A stretch of DNA of 10,842 nt from CAZMCH01 sp964564735 (GTDB lineage Bacteria; Poribacteria; DTPJ01): assembly GCA_964564735.1 (NCBI GenBank), contig CAZMCH010000120.1:1-10842 (forward strand), in the 5' to 3' direction. The notes under the pieces were generated by a model that did no database searches, was not told the origin of the DNA, and saw only the letters and a program-made list of their open reading frames with translations. This document shows positions 1 through 5,688 of the stretch, piece by piece. Numbering within the stretch: the stretch's first letter is position 1; the number at the start of each line of letters is the position of its first letter. The position numbers and the translations under genes were made by a program.

Positions 1-326
1 TATTATCTGTTGGTAAACAAAGTGGATATTTGCCATTTTATGCTACGGTTGTGACTGATAGCAAGGTTCATCATATGGTTATTGATTCGAGCAAAGTTTA
101 TAAGGCTTTATTAGAGGCTGTCTTACCATATCTTTGTGGCGAGGTTGATTCACCACCAATTCCATTATCTGATCTTTTGGAGCCTGAGCTTACAGCTATC
201 GCATCAAGAATGTCTTGGATGAATAATGGCAAAAGGATATTTCTCTCTGACTTACGAATTGATGATAATGGATATGATGGGCAAGCATTTGGCGAGGAAT
301 ACCGAATCGCAAAGATCGGTAAATAA
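1..326 (+). CDS. 3' end of a Gfo/Idh/MocA-like oxidoreductase (partial, 5' end outside window)
   Basis: The frame is open from the left edge (first full codon at base 3) to the TAA at 324-326. A TTG at base 30 could be read as a start, but the open frame upstream of it (reading LSVGKQSGY) has no stop and no Shine-Dalgarno precedes it, so I treat this as the tail of a longer gene. The last 50 or so residues have the style of the C-terminus of many Gfo/Idh/MocA oxidoreductases: a PPIPLSDLLEPELTAIASR helix, then MSWMNNGKRIFLSD and a DDNGYDGQAFGEEYR tail. The NAD(P)-binding and catalytic parts lie outside the window, so activity cannot be judged. It lies 60 bp upstream of another Gfo/Idh/MocA gene on the same strand, probably in the same transcript. 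The family call rests on C-terminal resemblance only. Confidence 0.6.
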   Translation, partial: LSVGKQSGYLPFYATVVTDSKVHHMVIDSSKVYKALLEAVLPYLCGEVDSPPIPLSDLLEPELTAIASRMSWMNNGKRIFLSDLRIDDNGYDGQAFGEEYRIAKIGK

Positions 327-347
327 AACAAAATAACATTATTTAAC

Positions 348-390
348 AAGGAGAGAGTATATCATTTTTGATATGCCAAATATAATATGA
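348..390 (+). promoter_or_regulatory. Distant Shine-Dalgarno and minimal leader ORF before the Gfo/Idh/MocA gene
   Basis: A strong Shine-Dalgarno, AAGGAGAG, lies at 348-355, but the ATG at 387 is 31 bases further on, too far for direct use. In between, ATG at 373 opens a five-codon frame (MPNII) whose TGA stop (388-390) overlaps the ATG of the gene. A TTG at 368 opens another five-codon frame ending at 385, spaced 12 bases from the Shine-Dalgarno. Either could load ribosomes that re-initiate at 387. Upstream of 387 the gene's own frame reaches a TGA at 369-371 with no other start codon, so 387 is the earliest ATG, GTG or TTG start. Confidence 0.4.
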
Positions 391-1358
391 ATAAAGTTAA
401 AGTTGCAATGGTTGGTGCTGGTGGAATGGCAAACAGCGTTCATTATCCTTCGCTTGCGTCTTTTGATGATGTGCAAATTGCTGGAATATCTGACATCGAT
501 GAAAATCGCATGAATACGACTGCGGATAAATATAATATAGAAAAACGCTACAAAAGCTATCGGAAAATGATTGAAGAAATAGCACCTGATGCGGTCTATG
601 TCATCGGACAACCAAATATAATGTATGATATATGGACATGGTGCCTTGATCAAGGGCTAAATTTATATATTGAAAAACCTATGGGTTTATCTATACATCA
701 AGCAAGATCATTGGCTATTCTTGCAGAAAAAAAAGGATGTATAACACAAGTTAGTTTTCAAAGAAGAACATGCCCTATGGTAGTTATGTTGCGTGAGGAA
801 TGCCTCAAACGAGGTACCATTGTCCATGCAGTTTGTCGCTTTTATAAATTTGCAATAGGGGCTAATTATGGACCAAGAGACCACATGATGGACGATAGTG
901 TTCACGCCATTGATACTCTCAGATGGATCTGTGGTGGCGAAGTCATAAAAGTAGATAGTGTAACAAAGCGTGTATTGGTTCCTGATATAAATTTAATCAT
1001 GGCATTGCTACATTTTGATAATGGTGCTTTGGGCGTCTTAATGAATAGTTGGTCTAGTGGAAGACGTATATTTGATGTTGAAATGCACTCAGCAGGAATA
1101 TGCGTAGAAGCAGAACACGAAGGCAAAGGTTATCTTTATGCTGATGGTGATACAAAGGGAATTGAATACGATACAAAGGAAGTCGCTGGAAGCGATCAAA
1201 ATTTTGTCTATGGTGGTTTTCAGGCAAAGAACCGAGAGTTTATTGACTGTGTAAAATCTGGCAAACTTCCGGGATCAAATTTCTCTGATGCAGTCAAGAC
1301 AATGGAAATTGCAGAAGTTATCTTAGCTCAAAATACACTGAGGGAATTTAGTAGATGA
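387..1358 (+). CDS. Gfo/Idh/MocA family oxidoreductase
   Basis: Predicted NAD(P)-dependent sugar or cyclitol dehydrogenase, 323 aa, a usual length for the family. Residues 5-23 form the N-terminal Rossmann strand and turn (VAMVGAGGMANSVHYPSL). The family EKP motif, whose lysine is part of the active site, is at 96-98. The C-terminal dehydrogenase domain carries DDSVHAIDTLRW at 169-180, with H173 and D176 as the likely catalytic or substrate-binding residues. No signal peptide is visible, so it is cytoplasmic. The ATG at 387 is needed to keep the first beta strand, although the Shine-Dalgarno is unusually far upstream. Its TGA overlaps the start of the nitrilase gene (ATGA), so the two are translationally coupled. 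The substrate is unknown. Oxidation of C3 of a glycoside or of an inositol-like hydroxyl fits the neighbours, but that is inference. Confidence 0.88.
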   Translation: MNKVKVAMVGAGGMANSVHYPSLASFDDVQIAGISDIDENRMNTTADKYNIEKRYKSYRKMIEEIAPDAVYVIGQPNIMYDIWTWCLDQGLNLYIEKPMGLSIHQARSLAILAEKKGCITQVSFQRRTCPMVVMLREECLKRGTIVHAVCRFYKFAIGANYGPRDHMMDDSVHAIDTLRWICGGEVIKVDSVTKRVLVPDINLIMALLHFDNGALGVLMNSWSSGRRIFDVEMHSAGICVEAEHEGKGYLYADGDTKGIEYDTKEVAGSDQNFVYGGFQAKNREFIDCVKSGKLPGSNFSDAVKTMEIAEVILAQNTLREFSR

Positions 1359-2236
1359 GTAACAAAGTCAAAATCTGTGCCATTTGCATTGGAACAGGTG
1401 GCGCAGACTATCAAACAAAAATAAATATGGCTATTGAATATCTGCATATAGCAGGCAAAAACGGAGTAAATATTGCCTGTTTACCAGAAGCTTTTGCATC
1501 TAATAATCCTGAATCTATACGAGGTCAAACTACCGAAACTATAGCCAAATTGGCAAAGCAATATGATATGTATATCATCTGTCCAATATATGAAAAAGCC
1601 AATGATTGTATCTATAACACTGCTATCTTAATAGATCGTAAAGGTAAAATCATTGATTATTATCGCAAAATATTTGTCTTTTGGGGTGAAAATGTTAATC
1701 TGAGTAATGAAGGCGTCAAGACTTTTAATACAGATTTTAGCAGAATAGCGATCCTTACCTGCTTTGATCTAAACTTTGCTGAATTATGGCATGAAGCAGA
1801 TGCACAAAATGCAGAGATAGTATTCTGGCCTAGTGCCTATGGTGGTGGGATGCCATTAAACGCATACGCAATGCTCTATCATTACTATATCGTTCCAGTT
1901 GGATGGGGAAACATCATTGATATTACTGGCGAAAATATAAAGGACGTTATCAGTCCAAAAGAAAATTTATTTATTACCGATTTGGATATAGACAGAACAT
2001 TTATTCACGAAAATTTCACAGGAGATAAAGTTAAAAAAATGCTTGATGAATATACTGGTGAAATTTTGATCGAAAAACATTATACTATGGAGGCATGGTG
2101 GTTATTAAAATCAATAAATGATAACATTAGTGTCCGAAAACTATGTAGAGAATATGAAATTGAAACCTTGCGGGAATATCAACATAGAAGCAGATCGCAA
2201 ATTAACGAAATCCGCAAGGTTGGCGGTATAGTATAA
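1355..2236 (+). CDS. Nitrilase superfamily carbon-nitrogen hydrolase
   Basis: Predicted cytoplasmic amidase or N-carbamoyl hydrolase of the nitrilase superfamily, 293 aa. The catalytic residues are in place: E45 (ACLPEAF), K105 (YYRKIF) and the nucleophile C136 (ILTCFDLNFAELW). E112 is a candidate for the second glutamate of the extended Glu-Lys-Glu-Cys set. WPSAYGGG at 158-165 follows in the usual position. The last 80 or so residues (from about 212) are charged and extend beyond the alpha-beta-beta-alpha core; I recognise no separate domain in them. The ATG overlaps the TGA of the upstream dehydrogenase by 4 bp, so the two are made together. This suggests that the dehydrogenase substrate or product carries an amide, ureido or nitrile group, or that the enzyme repairs an amide by-product; neither can be told from sequence. 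The gene ends 16 bp from a convergent gene with no visible terminator between. Confidence 0.85.
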   Translation: MSNKVKICAICIGTGGADYQTKINMAIEYLHIAGKNGVNIACLPEAFASNNPESIRGQTTETIAKLAKQYDMYIICPIYEKANDCIYNTAILIDRKGKIIDYYRKIFVFWGENVNLSNEGVKTFNTDFSRIAILTCFDLNFAELWHEADAQNAEIVFWPSAYGGGMPLNAYAMLYHYYIVPVGWGNIIDITGENIKDVISPKENLFITDLDIDRTFIHENFTGDKVKKMLDEYTGEILIEKHYTMEAWWLLKSINDNISVRKLCREYEIETLREYQHRSRSQINEIRKVGGIV

Positions 2237-2252
2237 TCAATAAAAACTTTAA

Positions 2253-3092
2253 TTATCTGTGAAACAATTTCCAGCTACGACCCGGCAGATCAACTCGGAA
2301 TTTTTCTATATTTCCTATATCTGCGACTGTAACATAGCAAGTTCTGCCATCGGGTCCGCCAAAGGCGATATTAGTGCAGTTTTTTCCTTTTAATTCTACT
2401 TCAAGCAGGATTTTTCCTTTGGGAGATACCTTTGCAACTGTGCCTTTACCATATCTTGTTACATATAGATTTCCCTCAATATCACAACGCATACCGTCCA
2501 TGCCAAAATCTGAGAAATTTATCAATAGGCGTTTATTGCTTATCTCTCCATTTGGCGATAAATCATAAGCCCAGATATTACGCTGAACGCTTTCATTGAC
2601 ATAAAGCGTTTTTTCATCTGAACTTACTTCGATACCATTTGTAGTTCCCATGTTGGTTTCTAGGAGAGTAACCTTTCCATCAGTATCAATGCGCCATATT
2701 TGCCCCGTCGAATCTGCCCATTTTGGATCACTTGCATAAACAATATCATTTGCGCCTATGGCGATGTCATTTGGTTGATTCATGGTTGGTTCGTGTGCAT
2801 AAATAGTGATTTCTTTTGTCTTCATGTCAACTTTGAGGATATTGTGATTTGTATAATCTGCTATGAGCATAAAGCCTTTGCTATCAAATCTAATGCCATT
2901 TCCTATGCTTCCATTTGGTAATTCTAGGAATACGCTACATTTGCCATCAGGCGTAACCTTACCGATGGTGTGTTGATGTTCATAATTTACAGCATAGAGA
3001 TTACCTTCTTTATCACATGCAGGTCCTTCAATACCAGCAGTAAATCTTCCGGGTTCTGTGAATTGTTTGCTTATATATAATTCTTCTGACAT
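2253..3092 (-). CDS. SMP-30/gluconolactonase-like beta-propeller protein
   Basis: Predicted sugar lactonase or related hydrolase of the SMP-30/gluconolactonase/LRE-like family, a six-bladed beta propeller. I start it at the ATG at 3090-3092 (279 aa, beginning MSEELYISKQ) and not at the upstream in-frame ATG at 3105-3107, because AAAGGTGA sits 4 bases before the inner ATG while the outer one has no Shine-Dalgarno. In 279-residue numbering the expected metal ligands are E22 (GIEGPACD), N108 (NQPNDIA), N152 (TTNGIEVS) and D199 (FGMDGMRCD). Blade-like repeats of the form DxxGNLYV recur throughout. No signal peptide, so it is cytoplasmic. In a sugar-oxidising locus it could open a lactone made by one of the dehydrogenases. 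It has its own promoter (3158-3186) and is divergent from the ThuA-like gene. Confidence 0.82.
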   Translation of the reverse strand: MSEELYISKQFTEPGRFTAGIEGPACDKEGNLYAVNYEHQHTIGKVTPDGKCSVFLELPNGSIGNGIRFDSKGFMLIADYTNHNILKVDMKTKEITIYAHEPTMNQPNDIAIGANDIVYASDPKWADSTGQIWRIDTDGKVTLLETNMGTTNGIEVSSDEKTLYVNESVQRNIWAYDLSPNGEISNKRLLINFSDFGMDGMRCDIEGNLYVTRYGKGTVAKVSPKGKILLEVELKGKNCTNIAFGGPDGRTCYVTVADIGNIEKFRVDLPGRSWKLFHR

Positions 3093-3096
3093 GGTT

Positions 3097-3104
3097 TCAC
3101 CTTT
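3097..3104 (-). promoter_or_regulatory. Shine-Dalgarno that fixes the SMP-30-like start
   Basis: On the minus strand this reads AAAGGTGA, ending 4 bases before the ATG at 3092-3090. It lies inside the longer possible frame that begins at 3107, and so argues for the inner start. Confidence 0.65.
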
Positions 3105-3157
3105 CATAAAAATATTTGTATTTTTTTGATATGATACATCAATTTTAATCCAGTAGA

Positions 3158-3186
3158 ATCTTACTTAAGCTATTTCGGTATGTCAA
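3158..3186 (-). promoter_or_regulatory. Sigma70-like promoter for the SMP-30-like gene
   Basis: On the minus strand there is a perfect -35 TTGACA (plus-strand bases 3186-3181), a 17-base spacer, and a -10 TAAGAT (3163-3158; 4 of 6 consensus). The predicted transcript starts near 3151, giving a leader of about 60 bases. The end of the spacer, next to the -10, carries AATAGCTTAA, one half of the inverted repeat shared with the divergent promoter. Confidence 0.6.
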
Positions 3187-3270
3187 TAGCAAAAAAACTG
3201 GGATTCAAGTTCTGCCATTGTATATTTCAAACTCAAATGAATACTTGATTATAAACAAAAAATAGCTTAA
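3165..3270. repeat. Perfect 10-bp inverted repeat in divergent promoter region (candidate operator pair)
   Basis: TTAAGCTATT at 3165-3174 and its exact reverse complement AATAGCTTAA at 3261-3270 lie 96 bp apart. Read in the direction of each transcript, both copies are AATAGCTTAA immediately before or overlapping the proposed -10 box. This placement suits a repressor or activator that controls both genes. A shorter inverted pair, GCTATT (3169-3174) and AATAGC (3185-3190), also surrounds the minus-strand -35. No regulator gene is in the window. Confidence 0.45.
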
Positions 3271-3273
3271 TAT
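3245..3273 (+). promoter_or_regulatory. Candidate promoter for the ThuA-like gene
   Basis: TTGATT (3245-3250; 4 of 6 consensus), a 17-base spacer and TAATAT (3268-3273; 4 of 6). The predicted start is near 3280, giving a leader of about 50 bases. It is weaker than the divergent minus-strand promoter and may need activation. AATAGCTTAA (3261-3270) overlaps its -10. Confidence 0.4.
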
Positions 3274-3321
3274 ATTTATTAATAACTAAAACTGTAATAT
3301 GGAATTTGACTCATTATTGAT

Positions 3322-3327
3322 GGAGGT
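3322..3327 (+). promoter_or_regulatory. Shine-Dalgarno that fixes the ThuA-like start
   Basis: GGAGGT, then TTAAT-type spacing to the ATG at 3332. An upstream in-frame ATG at 3299 would place this site inside the coding region and has no Shine-Dalgarno of its own. Confidence 0.7.
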
Positions 3328-3331
3328 TAAT

Positions 3332-4138
3332 ATGTCAAAATCAAAGTTAGTTTTAATCGCTGGAAACAAAAGCCATGGAAGCGGAGCGCATGAGCATCCT
3401 GCAGGGTGTTATTTACTTGCAGATTTACTAAATAAGTATGTTGATGGCATTGAAGTTACAGTCCATCAAGGCTGGCCAGAGGACCCAAAGGCTTTTGATG
3501 GTGCTTCTGCATTTGCTATATATTCAGATGGTGGTAGTGGTCATCTTATTATTCCTCATCTTGAACAAGCAGATAAACTCGCAAAAAGTGGCGTTAGTAT
3601 CGGTATGTTACATTATGCTGTTGAAGTCCCAAAAGAAGAACCCGGAAAATACTTCCTTGATTGGATCGGTGGATATTTTGAGATGCACTGGTCGGTAAAT
3701 CCACACTGGACAGCAAATTTCGAATCCTTTCCAAAACACCCAATTAATTCAGGGCTAGTGCCATTTTCATTTGAAGACGAATGGTATTATCACATGCGTT
3801 TCCGAGAGGGTATGAAAGGCGTTACTCCTTTGTTAAGCACCGTTCCGCCAGCTTCAACAATGGAAAGACCTGATGGTCCGCATAGTGGAAATCCAGATGT
3901 GCGCAAGGCTATCGCAAATAAGGAGCCTCAGCATTTAGCATGGTGCGTCGAACGCCCTGATGGTGGACGTGGCTTTGGCTTTACTGGTGGACATTATCAT
4001 CGAGGATGGGCTGATGACAATTTGCGTAAGTTTATATTAAATGCCCTCGTCTGGTTAGCAAAGCTTGAAGTCCCCAAAGAAGGCATCTCTACACCCAAAC
4101 CAACTGATCAGGAATTAGAAGCCTACCTCTCAAAGTAA
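3332..4138 (+). CDS. ThuA-like domain protein
   Basis: 268 aa from the ATG at 3332, chosen for its GGAGGT site 4 bases upstream. The fold is the class I glutamine amidotransferase-like ThuA domain: first strand KLVLIAGNKSHG at 5-16, HEHPAGC at 20-26, YSDGGSGH at 64-71 and GMLHYAVE at 91-98, where a classical amidotransferase would have its nucleophile cysteine elbow and ThuA-type proteins have a histidine. The C-terminal HLAWCVERPDGGRGFGFTGGHYHRGW at about 201-226 matches the end of ThuA-like domains, with conserved TGGHYH histidines. No signal peptide. Biochemistry is known for few members; ThuA acts with the dehydrogenase ThuB in rhizobial trehalose use through 3-keto-trehalose, which fits this locus. 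Acting on a 3-keto sugar is inference. It is first in a two-gene unit with the aldo/keto reductase. Confidence 0.82.
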   Translation: MSKSKLVLIAGNKSHGSGAHEHPAGCYLLADLLNKYVDGIEVTVHQGWPEDPKAFDGASAFAIYSDGGSGHLIIPHLEQADKLAKSGVSIGMLHYAVEVPKEEPGKYFLDWIGGYFEMHWSVNPHWTANFESFPKHPINSGLVPFSFEDEWYYHMRFREGMKGVTPLLSTVPPASTMERPDGPHSGNPDVRKAIANKEPQHLAWCVERPDGGRGFGFTGGHYHRGWADDNLRKFILNALVWLAKLEVPKEGISTPKPTDQELEAYLSK

Positions 4139-4147
4139 GATATATTT

Positions 4148-4172
4148 GGGAGACACAATCTTTGTGTCTCCC
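4148..4172 (+). other. Intercistronic 11-bp perfect hairpin (leaky terminator or mRNA-processing element)
   Basis: GGGAGACACAA (4148-4158) pairs perfectly with TTGTGTCTCCC (4162-4172) around a 3-base TCT loop. It starts 9 bases after the ThuA-like stop and ends 8 bases before the next Shine-Dalgarno. Only TTT follows the stem before GAAAAGG, so it is at most a weak intrinsic terminator. It is more likely a 3'-end stabiliser or a device that sets the ratio of the two gene products. Confidence 0.7.
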
Positions 4173-4180
4173 TTTGAAAA

Positions 4181-4186
4181 GGAGGG
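4181..4186 (+). promoter_or_regulatory. Shine-Dalgarno that fixes the first aldo/keto reductase start
   Basis: GGAGGG, 4 bases before the ATG at 4191. A TTG at 4146 in the same frame would run the coding region through the hairpin and this site, and is rejected. Confidence 0.75.
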
Positions 4187-4190
4187 TAAA

Positions 4191-5186
4191 ATGCAGTCAT
4201 TTGCTGAAGACCGTTACGAAAAAATGCCATATCGCAGATGTGGTCGGAGTGGATTAAAACTACCTGCTATCTCTCTTGGCTTCTGGCAATCGCTTGGAGA
4301 ACCCGGCAATGAGGAGATATGTCGAAAATGTATGTATTATGCTTTTGACAACGGAATAACCCATTTTGATCTTGCAAACAATTATGGTCCTCCTGCAGGA
4401 AATAGCGAACGAGTTGTTGGACAGATACTAAAAGATATGCCTCGTGATGAACTCATAATCTCTACAAAAGCAGGATTTTATATGTGGCAGGGACCATACG
4501 GCGATTGGGGCAGTAAAAAATATCTTGTCACAAGCCTTGATCAATCACTAAAAAGGCTTGGTTTGGATTATGTCGATATATTCTATCATCATCGTCCTGA
4601 TCCAGAGACTCCTCTTGAAGAAACACTTTCTGCACTTGATCTTATTGTTAAGCAAGGCAAAGCACTTTATATTGGTCTTAGTAATTATCGTGGTGAAAGA
4701 TTCAAACAAGCGATAGATATTATAAAATTACATGACTGGTCGCCTGTTACAATACATCAACCATCATATAATATGTTTGATCGTTGGATAGAATCTGATC
4801 TTCTGCCTTATACTGATGAAGCTGGAACTGGCATTATTGCATTTGTGCCTTTGGCTCAAGGCATACTGACAGATAGATACTTAAATGGTCTTCCACAAGA
4901 TTCTCGTATGGGAAAACGTGGTGAAGCAGGAAAAGAATGGTATGAAAAGCAAAAATCTGCAGGTGTTTGGGATAAGGTTGCAAAACTAAATGAGATTGCT
5001 ATAAATAGAGGACAAACAATGGCACAATTGGCAATTACATGGATTCTAAGAGATCAACGTATCACAAGTGTTCTGATAGGAGCATCAAGAGTTAGCCAGC
5101 TTGATGAGAATATAAAAGCCATTCAAGCACCTAGTTTGACTGATGAGGAATTGCAAAAGATAGAGAATATAATACAAGGTAAGTAA
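4191..5186 (+). CDS. Aldo/keto reductase, YghZ/Gpr-like (AKR14-type)
   Basis: 331 aa NAD(P)H-dependent reductase with an (alpha/beta)8 barrel. It closely resembles E. coli YghZ (Gpr, L-glyceraldehyde 3-phosphate reductase): MPYRRCGRSGLKLPAISLG at 12-30, THFDLANNYGPPAG at 57-70, DELIISTKAG at 86-95, KYLVTSLDQSLKRLGL at 110-125, HQPSYN at 189-194 and VLIGASRVSQLDEN near the C-terminus. The catalytic tetrad is D60, Y65, K93 and H134 (in FYHHRPD). The start at 4191 is set by GGAGGG. The natural substrate need not be glyceraldehyde phosphate: relatives also reduce methylglyoxal and other aldehydes or ketones. Here it may reduce a carbonyl sugar or fragment from the same pathway. It follows the ThuA-like gene by 52 bp with a hairpin between. 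No clear plus-strand terminator follows; the palindromic element at 5201-5288 is the first structure downstream. Confidence 0.9.
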   Translation: MQSFAEDRYEKMPYRRCGRSGLKLPAISLGFWQSLGEPGNEEICRKCMYYAFDNGITHFDLANNYGPPAGNSERVVGQILKDMPRDELIISTKAGFYMWQGPYGDWGSKKYLVTSLDQSLKRLGLDYVDIFYHHRPDPETPLEETLSALDLIVKQGKALYIGLSNYRGERFKQAIDIIKLHDWSPVTIHQPSYNMFDRWIESDLLPYTDEAGTGIIAFVPLAQGILTDRYLNGLPQDSRMGKRGEAGKEWYEKQKSAGVWDKVAKLNEIAINRGQTMAQLAITWILRDQRITSVLIGASRVSQLDENIKAIQAPSLTDEELQKIENIIQGK

Positions 5187-5200
5187 ATTAGAAGAAAAAA

Positions 5201-5288
5201 GGGTATTGATGTCATAAGAGCTGTTTTGCGGGTTGCGGTCTGTAGATTTATTATTGTTAATAAACAATAGCTCAAAAAATCAATACCC
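5201..5288. repeat. 88-bp palindromic element with nested stems (RNA-like or small mobile element)
   Basis: The outer arms GGGTATTGAT (5201-5210) and ATCAATACCC (5279-5288) are perfectly complementary. Inside, GAGCTGTT (5218-5225) pairs with AATAGCTC (5266-5273), including one G-U pair on the plus strand, and TTTATTA (5247-5253) pairs with TAATAAA (5258-5264) around TTGT. The unpaired part carries GCGGGTTGCGG. On the minus strand the outer stem is followed directly by TTTTTTCTTC (5200-5191), as in an intrinsic terminator; the plus strand has no T-tract. It could be a small RNA, a terminator for minus-strand transcription, or a miniature inverted-repeat element. No clear target-site duplication is seen. 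Confidence 0.45.
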
Positions 5289-5311
5289 AAGCTAAATTGT
5301 ATTATTAGCAA

Positions 5312-5339
5312 ATTATATGCCTATTTATGATAATGTAGA
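5312..5339 (-). promoter_or_regulatory. Possible minus-strand promoter reading into the palindromic element
   Basis: On the minus strand: TCTACA (5339-5334; 4 of 6 of the -35), a 16-base spacer, and a perfect TATAAT (5317-5312). Transcription would begin near 5305, cross the element and stop at the T-tract at 5200-5191, giving an RNA of about 110 bases. In DNA this AT-rich, TATAAT is common by chance. Confidence 0.3.
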
Positions 5340-5349
5340 AACCTTTTAT

Positions 5350-5478
5350 TTACTGGTATTTGTTTCTATTCTTCCTATTTTTCTCCAATAAATCTGCCCC
5401 AAAGAGTGCGTCATTTCTGATTAGTTTTGCACGATATGGTTCAAATCTAATTAATAATTGGCATAGGTTTTCTGATAT
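5350..5478 (-). pseudogene. Possible degraded coding remnant, 3' end of an unidentified gene
   Basis: Between the palindromic element and the next promoter, the minus strand from 5478 to the TAA at 5350-5352 reads as a protein-like 42-residue tail (including LLIRFEPYRAKLIRNDALF and GADLLEKNRKN). It is preceded in frame by a TGA (5479-5481) and about 22 more open codons back to about 5548. A second minus-strand frame, with one TAG at 5619-5621, is open for about 100 codons from 5669 to about 5450, so a frameshifted older gene is possible. No start codon with a Shine-Dalgarno is visible. I do not recognise the family. Random open frames are frequent in AT-rich DNA, so confidence is low. Confidence 0.25.
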
Positions 5479-5601
5479 TCACAAGTTTTTTTGCGAATTT
5501 TTTGGAACTTTATAACATTTTTCTTTAAGTCGTGTTTGTAAACTGGCTTAATATCTAGCTTTGTGTCATCTGCAAAACTCTTATTTATTGGTATATACAA
5601 T

Positions 5602-5630
5602 TTGATATTCGTGTTTGGCTATGATATAAT
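5602..5630 (+). promoter_or_regulatory. Strong extended -10 promoter for the DUF1080 operon
   Basis: TTGATA (5602-5607; 5 of 6 of the -35 consensus), a 17-base spacer and a perfect TATAAT (5625-5630) with the extended TGA just before it (TG at 5622-5623). The predicted start is near 5637, leaving a leader of about 50 bases before the AAAGGAG site (5675-5681) and the ATG at 5689. It is the best promoter in the window. Confidence 0.72.
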
Positions 5631-5688
5631 TGTTTCTGTCTTTTCTGGTATGATTATTATTCTATTAAGTTATGAAAGGAGATAACAG

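Noticed and set aside
2237..2252. Terminator between the convergent nitrilase and SMP-30-like genes
   Set aside because: The 16-bp gap is plain A/T sequence without inverted repeats; any overlap of transcripts here must end inside the opposite gene.
3093..3107. Longer start for the SMP-30-like gene (ATG at 3107, adding MKGET)
   Set aside because: AAAGGTGA inside the extension is correctly spaced for the inner ATG, and nothing like a Shine-Dalgarno precedes the outer one.
4146..4190. TTG start for the first aldo/keto reductase at 4146
   Set aside because: The extension would be coded by the hairpin and the Shine-Dalgarno; GGAGGG is placed for ATG 4191, where homology to YghZ begins.
5201..5288. 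Calling the palindromic element a defined insertion sequence remnant
   Set aside because: The flanks (AAAAAA and AAGCTA) show no convincing target duplication and no transposase is recognisable nearby.
5546..5554. GCTTAATAT, a 9-bp match to part of the candidate operator at 3265-3273, upstream of the DUF1080 promoter
   Set aside because: It lacks the AATA half of the 10-mer, lies over 45 bp from the promoter, and such AT-rich 9-mers recur by chance.
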